From positions 248,001-312,000 of the forward strand of contig NZ_FNGP01000004.1 of the NCBI RefSeq assembly GCF_900103275.1: a DNA stretch of 64,000 nucleotides, written 5' to 3'. Below are positions 27,957-35,629 of the stretch, in pieces. How positions within the stretch are numbered: position 1 is the first letter of the stretch; each line of letters starts with the position of its first letter. Below the pieces are notes generated by a model. The model was not told where the DNA came from, searched no databases, and saw nothing but the letters and a program-made list of their open reading frames with translations. Origin of the DNA: Tessaracoccus oleiagri. Its GTDB lineage: Bacteria; Actinomycetota; Actinomycetes; Propionibacteriales; Propionibacteriaceae. A program made the translations under genes and the position numbers.

Positions 27957-28682
27957 TCAGCGGCCCTTGATGCCCTTGCTCTCCCTCAGCCGGCTGCGGT
28001 CCTGGGTGTTGGCGGTCCAGAGGCTCGCGCGCTGGGCGCCCTCGATCGTCGAGCGCTGGGTGTCGCGGTCGATGAGCGCCTTCAGCGCGGTCACCGCATC
28101 GGCGTGGTTCGCGGCGATGAGCGAGGCGATCTCGCGGGCCTTGCCGAGGGCGGTACCATCGGGCACCAGTTCGCTGACCAGGCCGGCCGCGAGCGCGCGG
28201 GGCGCCTCGTAGAAGCGGCCCGTGAGCAGCAGGTCGGCAACGACCTTGGTGGGGACGCGCGTGGTGAGGAACGTCGCCCCGCCGCCGGTGACCCCGATCC
28301 TCGCCTCCGGGTAGCCGAAGCGGGCGCTCTCGCCGGCCACCACGATGTCCGTGGACTGGCTGAGCACGAAACCGGCGCCGACGGCGTAGCCCTCGACCGC
28401 GGACACGATCGGTTTCGTCAGCGGAGTGCCGAAGTTCGGGTAGGCGGGGGAGTCGTTGGTGGGCGGATCGTTGAAGTCGGCCCCGGCGCTGAACGCCCTG
28501 TTGCCGGCGCCCGTGAGCACGGCGACGCGCCAGGCTCCGAGCTCGAACCGCTCATAGGCGAGCGCCAGGCCGTCGACGACGTCCTGCGTGATCGCGTTGA
28601 GCTTCGCGGGCCGGTTGATGGTGATCTCGAGGACGTCGCCCCGATCCTCGACGAGGACGGTTTCGTGTGCATGGTCGGTCAT
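27957..28682 (-). CDS. Crotonase (enoyl-CoA hydratase/isomerase) family protein with one catalytic Glu missing
   Basis: 241 residues, standard crotonase length. Oxyanion-hole segments SAGADF (65-70) and GYAVGAGF (98-105) are present, so it should bind and polarise an acyl-CoA thioester. In rat enoyl-CoA hydratase the two catalytic residues are E144 and E164; here the first position is V106 and only the second, E126 (YPEARIG), is kept. It is thus unlikely to be a normal hydratase; an isomerase or an elimination reaction is more plausible. GGAAGGAG precedes the ATG. Last gene of the ABC-importer/CoA-transferase operon, 25 nt after the CoA-transferase. Confidence 0.85.
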   Translation of the reverse strand: MTDHAHETVLVEDRGDVLEITINRPAKLNAITQDVVDGLALAYERFELGAWRVAVLTGAGNRAFSAGADFNDPPTNDSPAYPNFGTPLTKPIVSAVEGYAVGAGFVLSQSTDIVVAGESARFGYPEARIGVTGGGATFLTTRVPTKVVADLLLTGRFYEAPRALAAGLVSELVPDGTALGKAREIASLIAANHADAVTALKALIDRDTQRSTIEGAQRASLWTANTQDRSRLRESKGIKGR

Positions 28683-28707
28683 TGGGTCGTGCTCCTTCCG
28701 CCCGTGG

Positions 28708-29898
28708 TCAGGCGACGTGTCGTTGGTTGTGGTCCCACTCGCCGCGGGCGATCTCGGCGAGCACCTCCGCGGTGTGCTCCCCCAACCGCGGGGTCGGGGG
28801 AGACTGCTTCGGGCGCTGTTCGCCCGCCACGCGGTACGGCGCATTGAGCGCCAGGTACGTGGTCCCGTCGGGGCGCGTCGCCTCCGCGAGCTGCCCGCTG
28901 TCGTGGATGGCGTCGTCGTCGAGGATGTCGCGGTAGCTCCGGACCACCCCGTGCGCGATGCGTATGCTCTCGAACGCCTCGCCGGCCTCCCGCACGGTCC
29001 AGCCCTGACGATCGACGGCCGCCTGGATGAGGTCGTGCAGCTCCACCTGGTGCGCCAGCCGTGTGTCGTTGGTGGCGAAGCGGGGGTCGTCGAGCAGTTC
29101 CTCGATGCCGAGCAGCTGGCACAGGGCGGCGAAGTGCGGCGGCAGGTACGCCGACATGATGACGAAGCCGTCCACGACCGCGAGGATCTCGGCCGCCGGT
29201 GCGACGTCGGCCTCGAGGTTGCCGATGCGCTCGGGGCTCCGGCCGCTCTGGAGGAACTTCGACCACGCGGCCTGCTGGAGGTGGATGCCGCCCTCGAACA
29301 GGGACACCTCGATCTCCGACCCCTGCCCCGTCCGCAGCCGCTTGATGACGGCGGCGAGGATGCCCTGCAGGAGCGCGTCACCCGTCGCCGTGTCCACCGG
29401 CGCGTAGGGCAGCTTCAGGGGGCCGCTCTCAGATGTGCCGTTGACCCACACCATGCCGGACTCCGCCTGGCCGATGCCGTCGAAGCCCTTCTGGCCGGCC
29501 CGGGTGGTGTTCGACGGGAAGCCGCGCACCGAGCCGTAGATGACCAATGGGTTGAGCGCGCGGATGGAGGGCCCGTCGAGGCCGTGCCGCGCCATCGACT
29601 CCGCGGAGACGTTGTGCAGGACGATGTCGGCGCCGGCGGCGAGCTTGCGCGCGGCCTCCTCGTCGTCCGGGTCCCGAAGGTCGAGGACCACTGAGCGCTT
29701 CCCGCGGTTGAAGGCCAGGAAGTGGCTGGCGTTGGCGTTGCCCGGTCCCGGGCGAGTGGGGTCGCCCTTGGGCGGTTCGACCTTGATCACGTCGGCGCCG
29801 AGCTCGGCGAGGCGCTGCCCCGCGCTCGGCCCCGCAATGAAGTGCGTGAACTCCACGACGCGGAGCCCCTCCAGGGGGCGGATCTCGTGCACACCCAT
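28708..29898 (-). CDS. Family III CoA-transferase (CaiB/BaiF type)
   Basis: 396 residues. Family III CoA-transferases exchange CoA between an acyl-CoA and a free organic acid. N-terminal PLEGLRVVEFTHFIAGPSAG and ELGADVIKVEPPKGDPTR are the family signature, FNRGKRSVVLDL follows, and the catalytic aspartate is D169 (PYAPVDTATG), the same number as in formyl-CoA transferase. The ATG at 29898 comes 1 nt after the stop of the ABC ATPase, so the enzyme is co-translated with the importer. The acid it activates is probably the one imported; it is not identifiable from sequence. Confidence 0.9.
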   Translation of the reverse strand: MGVHEIRPLEGLRVVEFTHFIAGPSAGQRLAELGADVIKVEPPKGDPTRPGPGNANASHFLAFNRGKRSVVLDLRDPDDEEAARKLAAGADIVLHNVSAESMARHGLDGPSIRALNPLVIYGSVRGFPSNTTRAGQKGFDGIGQAESGMVWVNGTSESGPLKLPYAPVDTATGDALLQGILAAVIKRLRTGQGSEIEVSLFEGGIHLQQAAWSKFLQSGRSPERIGNLEADVAPAAEILAVVDGFVIMSAYLPPHFAALCQLLGIEELLDDPRFATNDTRLAHQVELHDLIQAAVDRQGWTVREAGEAFESIRIAHGVVRSYRDILDDDAIHDSGQLAEATRPDGTTYLALNAPYRVAGEQRPKQSPPTPRLGEHTAEVLAEIARGEWDHNQRHVA

Positions 29899-29899
29899 G

Positions 29900-30718
29900 T
29901 CAGCCGGCCACCATCGACTCGAGGTAGAGCTCGTCGAGCTCGCCGATGCCGCGGGGCTTGCGCGGCTCGGCGACCGTCCGGTCGCCCAACTGCCCGAGGA
30001 ACTGCCTCGTGCGCGCGTGCCGTGGGTTCCCGATCAGGTCGCGCGCGGGGCCCTCCTCGACGACCCTGCCCTCGTCCATGAAGACGACGCGGTCGGCGAC
30101 CTCGGCCGCGAAGCCCATCTCGTGGGTGACGATGACCATGGTCGTGTCCTGGTCGGCGAGGTCGCGGATCACCGACAGCACCTCGCCGACGAGCTCCGGG
30201 TCGAGCGCGGACGTCGGCTCGTCGAACAGGACGGCCTCCGGCTCCACCGCGAGTGCGCGGGCGATGCTGACGCGCTGCGCCTGGCCACCCGACAGCGTCG
30301 CGGGGTACTGCCGCACCACCTCGTCGACGATGCCGACGCGCTCGAGCAGTTCCCGTCCCGTGCGCTCTGCCTCGGTCCTGCTCGCCCGACGGCGGAGCGT
30401 GATCGAGTCGCTGACGTTCTGCAGCACCGTCCGGTTGCGGAAGAGGTTGTAGCTCTGAAACACCATGGCCGTCTTCGAGCGGAGCCGGGCCGCCTCCCTT
30501 CGACCGATCCGCGCGGCGTCGACGCTCGCGTCGCCGATCCTGATCGTGCCGGAGTCCGGAGTCTCGAGCAGGTTCAGGCAGCGGAGCAGGGTGGACTTCC
30601 CTGACCCGGAGGGGCCGATGACGGCCACGACCTCTCCCTGCGCGACGCGGAGGTCGATGCCCCGCAGCACGGGTTTGGTGCCGAAATTCTTGTGGATGCC
30701 ATGGACATCGATTTTCAT
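29900..30718 (-). CDS. Polar amino acid-type ABC transporter, ATP-binding protein
   Basis: 272 residues. Walker A GPSGSGKSTLLRC, Q-loop MVFQSYNLF, signature LSGGQAQRVSIARAL, Walker B AVLFDEPTSALDPE and His switch VTHEMGF are all present. Most like the ATPases of cystine/histidine/glutamine importers (PAAT family, e.g. TcyN/GlnQ). The C-terminus is extended by about 20 residues (RKPRGIGELDELYLESMVAG). AGGTGA lies before the ATG at 30718, 5 nt after the permease stop. Confidence 0.92.
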   Translation of the reverse strand: MKIDVHGIHKNFGTKPVLRGIDLRVAQGEVVAVIGPSGSGKSTLLRCLNLLETPDSGTIRIGDASVDAARIGRREAARLRSKTAMVFQSYNLFRNRTVLQNVSDSITLRRRASRTEAERTGRELLERVGIVDEVVRQYPATLSGGQAQRVSIARALAVEPEAVLFDEPTSALDPELVGEVLSVIRDLADQDTTMVIVTHEMGFAAEVADRVVFMDEGRVVEEGPARDLIGNPRHARTRQFLGQLGDRTVAEPRKPRGIGELDELYLESMVAG

Positions 30719-30723
30719 GTCAT

Positions 30724-31395
30724 TCACCTCTGGTAGGGGAGGCCCAGCCGCTTTTCGAGCCGGGACAGGAGGAATCCGACGATCACGACCACCGCCCAAT
30801 AGACGAGGCCGACGACGAGGTAGGTCTCGAAATAGCGGAAGTTGTTGGCGGCATACATCTGCGCGCTGGCGAAGAGCTCGGTGATTCCGAGCGTGAACAC
30901 CACTGAGGTCTCCTTGATAAGCCCGATGAAGATGTTGCCGGTGGCAGGCAGCGCGTTGTAGCTCGCCTGCGGGAGGATGTAGCGCCGGTAGATCTGGAAC
31001 GGCGTGAGCCCGGTGGACAGCCCCGCCTCGTACTGGCCCCGGTCCACCGAGGCGAGGGCTGCCCGGAAGATCTCGGCCAGGTAGGCCGCCTGCTTGAGGC
31101 TCAGTCCGAGGATCGCCGCCGTGACCGCGTCCATCGCCGAGGCCGCCGGGATCACGGTCGGGAGTCCGAAGTAGATGAGGAACAGCTGGACCAGGGTGGG
31201 GATCCCGCGGAAGAACGAGATGTAGCCCACGGCGAACTGGTTCAGCACGGGGACGCGGCCGAACCTCAGGAGGGCGAGCAGCAGTCCGATGAGCACGGCG
31301 AAGCACATCGACACGACGGCCAGCAGCAGGGTCATCGGCAGGTGCCGCACCAGTTCCGGCAGTGCCTCCCACATGTAGGCCGGGTCGAACCTCAT
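30724..31395 (-). CDS. Polar amino acid-type ABC transporter, permease
   Basis: 223 residues with about five hydrophobic helices. The HisM/GlnP-type EAA loop is read in YEAGLSTGLTPFQIYRRYIL with LPQASYNALPATGN. Most like the TcyL/YxeN group of single-permease importers that work as homodimers. It lies 42 nt downstream of the binding-protein gene and just upstream of the ATPase. Confidence 0.92.
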   Translation of the reverse strand: MRFDPAYMWEALPELVRHLPMTLLLAVVSMCFAVLIGLLLALLRFGRVPVLNQFAVGYISFFRGIPTLVQLFLIYFGLPTVIPAASAMDAVTAAILGLSLKQAAYLAEIFRAALASVDRGQYEAGLSTGLTPFQIYRRYILPQASYNALPATGNIFIGLIKETSVVFTLGITELFASAQMYAANNFRYFETYLVVGLVYWAVVVIVGFLLSRLEKRLGLPYQR

Positions 31396-31437
31396 CGGAC
31401 CGCCACCCTCTCTTCTCGTCGTTCGTCGCGGGTCGGG

Positions 31438-32319
31438 TCAGTTGGACGGGCTGGCGGACGGCGCGTCACCGTACTGCTCCGGCAGGGTGAGCTCCGTCGG
31501 GGTCGGCTCCGCGAAGCGCTCGTCCGCGACCGTGCGGTCGTAGGTGAAGTACTTCTCGGACAGCTCCGCGAGGGTGCCGTCGGCGAGCATCTCCTCCAGC
31601 GACGCCGAGATGTCCTCGGCGAGCTCGCGGCCGCGCTCGTTGTCGGCGAACGGGAAGCGGGTCTGCTCGAACGTCAGCAGTTCCCCGATCGGCTTCAGCT
31701 CCAGGCCCTGCTTCTCCCGCTGTGCGACCGCGGAACCGTAGGGACGGGCGAGCGCGTCGACGCGCCGGACGAGGGTGTCCTGCAAGGCACTCTGGGCCGT
31801 GTCGTAGGGGCGGATGGTCGCGTCGACGCCGCTCTCCTCGATCCAGGCCTCCACCGCCGCGAGGTTCGTCGTGCCGGTGCCGGCGGCGATCGTCCTGCCC
31901 TCGAGGTCGGCGAGTGTGGTGACCGTGTCGTCGTCCTCGTGGACCGACAGGCCGACCCCGTCGAAGGCGTAGGCGGTGCTGAACACGTACAGGCCGGCCC
32001 GCTCCTCGGTCCACGTCAGGTTCGTGGCCGTGGTGTCGATCTTGCCGGAGTTCACGGCGCCGAGGAGGCCCGGGAAGTCCATCGTGCTGAACTCGACCTC
32101 GTACCCGGCTCGCGTGGCGGCCTCCTCGATGACCTCGGTGTCGAAGCCGACGAGCTCGTCGCCCTCCTTGAACGAATGCGGGTAGCTGACCCCGGTGCCC
32201 GCGACCTTGAGGACCGGCTTCTCCTCCGCGCTGCGTTCGGCGGCCGGGGCGTTTCCGCTGCAGCCCGCGGTGAGGGCGAGACCGGTGGCGGCGAGGAGCG
32301 AGACGAGTGATTTCTTCAT
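31438..32319 (-). CDS. ABC transporter substrate-binding lipoprotein (SBP family 3)
   Basis: 293 residues. Lipoprotein signal peptide SLLAATGLALTAGC, with the modified Cys at residue 20, then a family 3 extracellular solute-binding fold (VGFDTEVIEEAATRAGYEVEF, GKIDTTATNLTWTEERAGLY, EDISASLEEMLADGTLAEL). Family 3 members bind polar amino acids, including cystine and related sulfur compounds. The ATG at 32319 is chosen because it starts the signal peptide; the frame runs back to 32382. A 207-nt leader with a Cys-rich peptide and a hairpin lies upstream. Confidence 0.9.
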   Translation of the reverse strand: MKKSLVSLLAATGLALTAGCSGNAPAAERSAEEKPVLKVAGTGVSYPHSFKEGDELVGFDTEVIEEAATRAGYEVEFSTMDFPGLLGAVNSGKIDTTATNLTWTEERAGLYVFSTAYAFDGVGLSVHEDDDTVTTLADLEGRTIAAGTGTTNLAAVEAWIEESGVDATIRPYDTAQSALQDTLVRRVDALARPYGSAVAQREKQGLELKPIGELLTFEQTRFPFADNERGRELAEDISASLEEMLADGTLAELSEKYFTYDRTVADERFAEPTPTELTLPEQYGDAPSASPSN

Positions 32320-32480
32320 TGGTGTTTGATCCTTGTTTCGGGTACGCGAAAGCGAAAGTGGATTTGTTGGAAAATGGCGCACGAAACCCCGTCGGGTGTT
32401 TCGGTGGAATGGGCCGTCGACGCGGTGGAACTGCGAATTCAGACGGAAGTGTGGCAGGTTCCCGGAATGGGGAGAGCCTG

Positions 32481-32512
32481 GCGGCGTTCGGGATCGACGT
32501 ATCCCGCGCCGC
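32481..32512 (-). promoter_or_regulatory. Leader hairpin between the Cys peptide and the binding-protein gene
   Basis: Arms GCGGCG...CGGGAT (32481-32494) and ATCCCGCGCCGC (32501-32512) pair around a CGACGT loop, with two unpaired bases. It lies 15 nt beyond the leader-peptide stop on the minus-strand transcript. No T-tract follows, so it could be an anti-terminator partner, a ribosome-stall-sensitive fold or part of a Rho-dependent switch. The rest of 32320-32526 shows no further gene. Confidence 0.4.
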
Positions 32513-32526
32513 GGAAGGTCATCGGG

Positions 32527-32598
32527 TCAGCGACAACACATGGAAGAACAGATGTAACCCATGTCGAGGTGACGATTGCGCACCAGGTAGCTGTTCAT
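32527..32598 (-). CDS. Leaderless Cys-rich leader peptide, probable cysteine attenuator
   Basis: 23 codons plus TGA. The peptide reads MNSYLVRNRHLDMGY, then ICSSMCCR. The R-x-R-H-x-D motif followed by Cys codons near the end is the pattern of actinobacterial leader peptides found before sulfur-assimilation genes, shown in mycobacteria to act as cysteine-responsive attenuators. All three Cys codons (17, 21, 22) are TGT. An in-frame TAG lies upstream of the ATG. The ATG is 6 nt after a TAGCTT -10 box, so the peptide begins at or next to the 5' end of the mRNA. Stalling at Cys codons when cysteine is low would raise expression of the operon downstream. Confidence 0.75.
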   Translation of the reverse strand: MNSYLVRNRHLDMGYICSSMCCR

Positions 32599-32604
32599 GT
32601 GTAC

Positions 32605-32634
32605 AAGCTAATACATGCATTCCAGCAAATACAA
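32605..32634 (-). promoter_or_regulatory. Promoter of the leader peptide/ABC-importer operon
   Basis: On the minus strand, TTGTAT (-35, 32634-32629) and TAGCTT (-10, 32610-32605) are separated by 18 nt. The region is AT-rich compared with its surroundings. The start codon of the Cys peptide follows the -10 box by 6 nt. Confidence 0.65.
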
Positions 32635-32663
32635 AATCGGCCCACCATTCGGACAAATGGTGG
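32633..32663 (-). terminator. Terminator of the ABC exporter gene
   Basis: Perfect 8-bp stem CCACCATT/AATGGTGG (32663-32656 and 32649-32642) with a 6-nt loop, followed on the minus strand by GCCGA and TTTT (to 32633). It ends the exporter transcript just before the promoter of the Cys-peptide operon, so that operon is transcribed independently. Confidence 0.6.
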
Positions 32664-32684
32664 ACCGACGAGCGGGGGCGCGGG

Positions 32685-34493
32685 TCAGGCGGCGGATCGT
32701 ACGCCCTCGCCGACCGTCACGAGGCGCGCGTACGTGCCACCGTCGGCGAGGAGGGAAGCGTGCGTGCCCCGTTCCACGAGTCGGCCCTCGTCCAGTACGA
32801 GGATCTGGTCCGCGTCCTGGATGGTGGAGAGCCGGTGCGCGATGACCAGCCTCGTCCGTCCCGCGGCGCCCACGGCTCGCTGCACCGCCCGCTCGGTCTC
32901 GTTGTCGAGGGCGCTGGTGGCCTCGTCGAGCACGAGCACGTCGGGGTCGGCCAACAGGGTGCGGGCCAGGGTGAGTCTCTGCTGCTCGCCGCCGGAGAAG
33001 CGGTGCCCGCGTGCTCCGACGACGGTGTCCAGCCCCTCCGGCAGGGCGGCGATCAATCGGTCCACGTTGGCCCACTCGAGGGCTCTCCACAACTCCTCGT
33101 CGTTCGCACCGGGCTTCGCCAGGCGGAGGTTCTCCCGGACCGTGGTGTGCGCCAGGTACGTCTCCTGCGAGACGATGCCGACCCGCCTCGCGCGCTCGCG
33201 GGCGGAGATCTGCGTGAGCGGCACGCCGCCGAGGAGCACGGCGCCCTCGTCGGGGTCCATGAGCCTGGCCAGCAGGGAGGCGAGCGTGGACTTGCCCGAT
33301 CCGGTGTGGCCGACGATCGCCACCGTGTGGCCCTCCGGTACGACGAGGTCGATTCCACTGAGCGCGTCCCTGTCGTTGCCGGGGTAGCGGTAGGTCACGC
33401 CACGGAACTCGACGCGGGCCCCGCGGATCTCGTCGTCGCGGGGCCGGGCGGGTTCGGGCACCTCGGGCTCGAGGTCCAGGTACTCGAAGATGCGGGAGAA
33501 CAGGGCCATCGAGGCGACCCACTGGGCGCCGACGTTGAGCAGCCCCGTGATGGGGCGGAAGATCTGCGACTGGAGGGTGGTGAACGCGATCAGGGTGCCG
33601 ATCGTCATGCCGCCCGACGTGGCGGGCAACCCGCCGACGAGGTAGACGAGGGCCGGGATGATGGCGAAGACCACCTGCATGGTCGCCATCCGCCAGCGGC
33701 CCGCGAGCTGGGACTCGAGTTCGAGTTCGATCAGTTGGTGCGAGACCGTGGAGAACTCCTGGTGCGCCCGCTCCTGGGCGCCGAGCGTTTTGGAGAGCCG
33801 CACGCCAGAGACGGACAACGTCTCTTGAACGGTGTGCTGCATGTCGGCCAGCGCACGCTGCTGCTTGTCGGTCACCGCGCGACGGGTGAGCGCGACCTTG
33901 CGCGTGAGCCAGACGGCCGGCGGCAGGACGAGCAGCGACAGCAGGGACAGCACCGGGCTGAGGGCCAGCATGGCGGCGACGATCGCCACTGACATGGTGA
34001 GGTTCGACGCGATCGAGGTGGCGGTAGTCGTCACGACGGACTGCATGCCCGCGATGTCGTTGGTGAGTCGTGACTGGACCTCGCCACTGCGGTGGGTGGT
34101 GAAGAAGCGCATCGACTGGCGCTGGAGGTTCCCGAACACGTCGATCCGGAGCCGGTGCATGATCTGCTGCCCGACGCGGGCGCTCATCCAGGTCTGGACG
34201 ACGCCCACCGCCTGCGTCACGATCGCCACCGCCACCATCGCGAGGACGAGTTGGACGAGCAGCGGCACGTCCTGGCTCGGGATGGCGTCGTCGACGGTGC
34301 GCCGGACAAGGAAGGGCTGGACCACGGTCAGCCCGGCGGTCAGCACGATCAACCCGACGACGGCGCCGATCGCGCCGACGTGCGGGCGGAACAGCCGCAG
34401 GACGCGCACGGCGTCGACGGGGGAGGACCGGAGTTGCGCGACGTCCTCGGGTCGCTTGCGGAGCGCGCCGCGCTCCGGGTGGTCGTAGGCCAT
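32685..34493 (-). CDS. ABC exporter, fused permease and ATPase
   Basis: 602 residues. Type IV (MsbA/LmrA-like) half-exporter: six-helix membrane domain in the first 330 residues, then a nucleotide-binding domain with Walker A VGHTGSGKSTLASL, Q-loop VSQETYLAHTTVREN, signature FSGGEQQRLTLARTL, Walker B VLVLDEATSALDNE and His switch IAHRLSTIQD. It would act as a dimer and export a drug, lipid or peptide. The second ATG (34493) is chosen because GAAGGG ends 6 nt before it; the first ATG at 34499 directly abuts that sequence. Divergent from a MarR gene that probably controls it. Confidence 0.9.
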   Translation of the reverse strand: MAYDHPERGALRKRPEDVAQLRSSPVDAVRVLRLFRPHVGAIGAVVGLIVLTAGLTVVQPFLVRRTVDDAIPSQDVPLLVQLVLAMVAVAIVTQAVGVVQTWMSARVGQQIMHRLRIDVFGNLQRQSMRFFTTHRSGEVQSRLTNDIAGMQSVVTTTATSIASNLTMSVAIVAAMLALSPVLSLLSLLVLPPAVWLTRKVALTRRAVTDKQQRALADMQHTVQETLSVSGVRLSKTLGAQERAHQEFSTVSHQLIELELESQLAGRWRMATMQVVFAIIPALVYLVGGLPATSGGMTIGTLIAFTTLQSQIFRPITGLLNVGAQWVASMALFSRIFEYLDLEPEVPEPARPRDDEIRGARVEFRGVTYRYPGNDRDALSGIDLVVPEGHTVAIVGHTGSGKSTLASLLARLMDPDEGAVLLGGVPLTQISARERARRVGIVSQETYLAHTTVRENLRLAKPGANDEELWRALEWANVDRLIAALPEGLDTVVGARGHRFSGGEQQRLTLARTLLADPDVLVLDEATSALDNETERAVQRAVGAAGRTRLVIAHRLSTIQDADQILVLDEGRLVERGTHASLLADGGTYARLVTVGEGVRSAA

Positions 34494-34526
34494 GGGCATC
34501 CCTTCGTCGATGAGGGTGAATATGAG

Positions 34527-34548
34527 GTTACTTCACTATGATGATAAC
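34527..34548. promoter_or_regulatory. Possible MarR operator
   Basis: Imperfect 22-bp dyad with GTTA and TAAC ends, AT-rich, lying midway between the divergent exporter and MarR genes. Inner positions match poorly, so this is only a candidate site. Confidence 0.3.
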
Positions 34549-34575
34549 TCACGGACGGCTGATAGCATTCCCGGC

Positions 34576-35013
34576 ATGGGAACGACTGCCGTGGAACTGG
34601 GCGAGCTCATGCTGCATGTGGTCCGGGAGTTGCGCCGCGGCGCCCGGGGCATGGGCATGCCCCCGCACCACCTGCGAGCACTGCGCCACATCGCCGACGG
34701 CCCGATCCGGCCCGCGCGGTTGGCGGAGACCCTTGGGATCACGCCGCGGGCCGTCACCGACGTGGTCGACGCGCTCGTCGAATCGGGACTGGTCGGTGTC
34801 GCGGCGGATCCCGACGACCGCCGGGCGAAGGTGCTGACCGTGACCGACTCCGGCTCCCACCAGTTGGAGGAGGCCAAGGCCCGCCGGGACGCCACCGCCG
34901 AGGAGTTGTTCGGGGGCCTCGACGAGGAGGAGCGGCGGTCACTCGCCGCGCTGCTGCGCAAGGTGGTCGACGGACACGCGGCCGATCCGCCCCCGGGCGA
35001 CGCACCGAGGTGA
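34576..35013 (+). CDS. MarR-family transcriptional regulator
   Basis: 145 residues. Winged helix-turn-helix: PARLAETLGITPRAVTDVVDALVESGLV as recognition part, and AADPDDRRAKVLTVTDSG as the wing with the DDRR motif. MarR proteins repress neighbouring genes until a ligand binds. It is divergent from the ABC exporter, with 82 bp between the two starts, which suggests that it represses export of a toxic compound. The ATG at 34576 gives the conserved length. Confidence 0.88.
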   Translation: MGTTAVELGELMLHVVRELRRGARGMGMPPHHLRALRHIADGPIRPARLAETLGITPRAVTDVVDALVESGLVGVAADPDDRRAKVLTVTDSGSHQLEEAKARRDATAEELFGGLDEEERRSLAALLRKVVDGHAADPPPGDAPR

Positions 35014-35034
35014 CGCTTTGCTACCGTCTGGGGC

Positions 35035-35628
35035 ATGAAGTTGCCGAAGAAACCGGTGTTGCTGACCGCCGCAGCCGTACTCGCACTCCTCACGGTCACG
35101 GGGTGTTCCCCCGACGCGCCCGCCGACGGGGCGACCGCGGCCCAGGAGGTCGACGTCCTCGCGAAGCTCGGCCTCGACGGCGTGACCGGGCGGGCCCTCG
35201 TGGATGAACTCGAGGCGACGCCGCTCGAGGATCGCCGCGATGAATTCATCGCCTCGGTCCGCGCGGACCACGTGGTGGTCACCGACCTCGAGACGGAGCG
35301 GGAGACGACCGTCCCGCTGCCGGAGGACGAGTTCTACCTCTCGATCGCCCCGTACGTGAGCCGGACGCACCCTTGCGGCTTCCACAGCCTGACGACCTGC
35401 GTCGGCGAGCTCCGCTCGGCCGAGCTCGACGTGACTATCGTCGACGACGCGGGGGCCACGGTCTTCGAGGGCGCGGTCACCACCCAGGACAACGGGTTCG
35501 CGGGCCTGTGGCTCCCACGCGACATCACCGGGCGGATCACCGTCGAGTACGACGGTCGCTCGGCCACGGGCCCGGTCTCGACAGGCGCCGACGCGGAGAC
35601 GTGCGAGACGGACCTCGAACTGGCCTGA
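35035..35628 (+). CDS. CueP-like copper-binding lipoprotein
   Basis: 197 residues. Lipoprotein signal VLALLTVTGC. The C-terminal half matches CueP, an extracytoplasmic copper carrier first described in Salmonella: YVSRTHPCGFHSLTTCVGEL with the metal-binding Cys and His, and TTQDNGFAGLWLPRD. A third Cys lies near the C-terminus (ETCETDLELA). In a Gram-positive it would sit on the outer face of the membrane. The ATG follows TACCGT (35022-35027) by 7 nt, so it is probably leaderless. No copper regulator or exporter lies next to it; the P-ATPase at the window start is far away. Confidence 0.8.
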   Translation: MKLPKKPVLLTAAAVLALLTVTGCSPDAPADGATAAQEVDVLAKLGLDGVTGRALVDELEATPLEDRRDEFIASVRADHVVVTDLETERETTVPLPEDEFYLSIAPYVSRTHPCGFHSLTTCVGELRSAELDVTIVDDAGATVFEGAVTTQDNGFAGLWLPRDITGRITVEYDGRSATGPVSTGADAETCETDLELA

Positions 35629-35629
35629 C

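Noticed and set aside
32320-32526. S-box, SAM-II or T-box riboswitch before the importer operon
   Set aside because: I find no T-box bulge sequence, no kink-turn core and no T-tract terminator. The Cys peptide explains the leader better.
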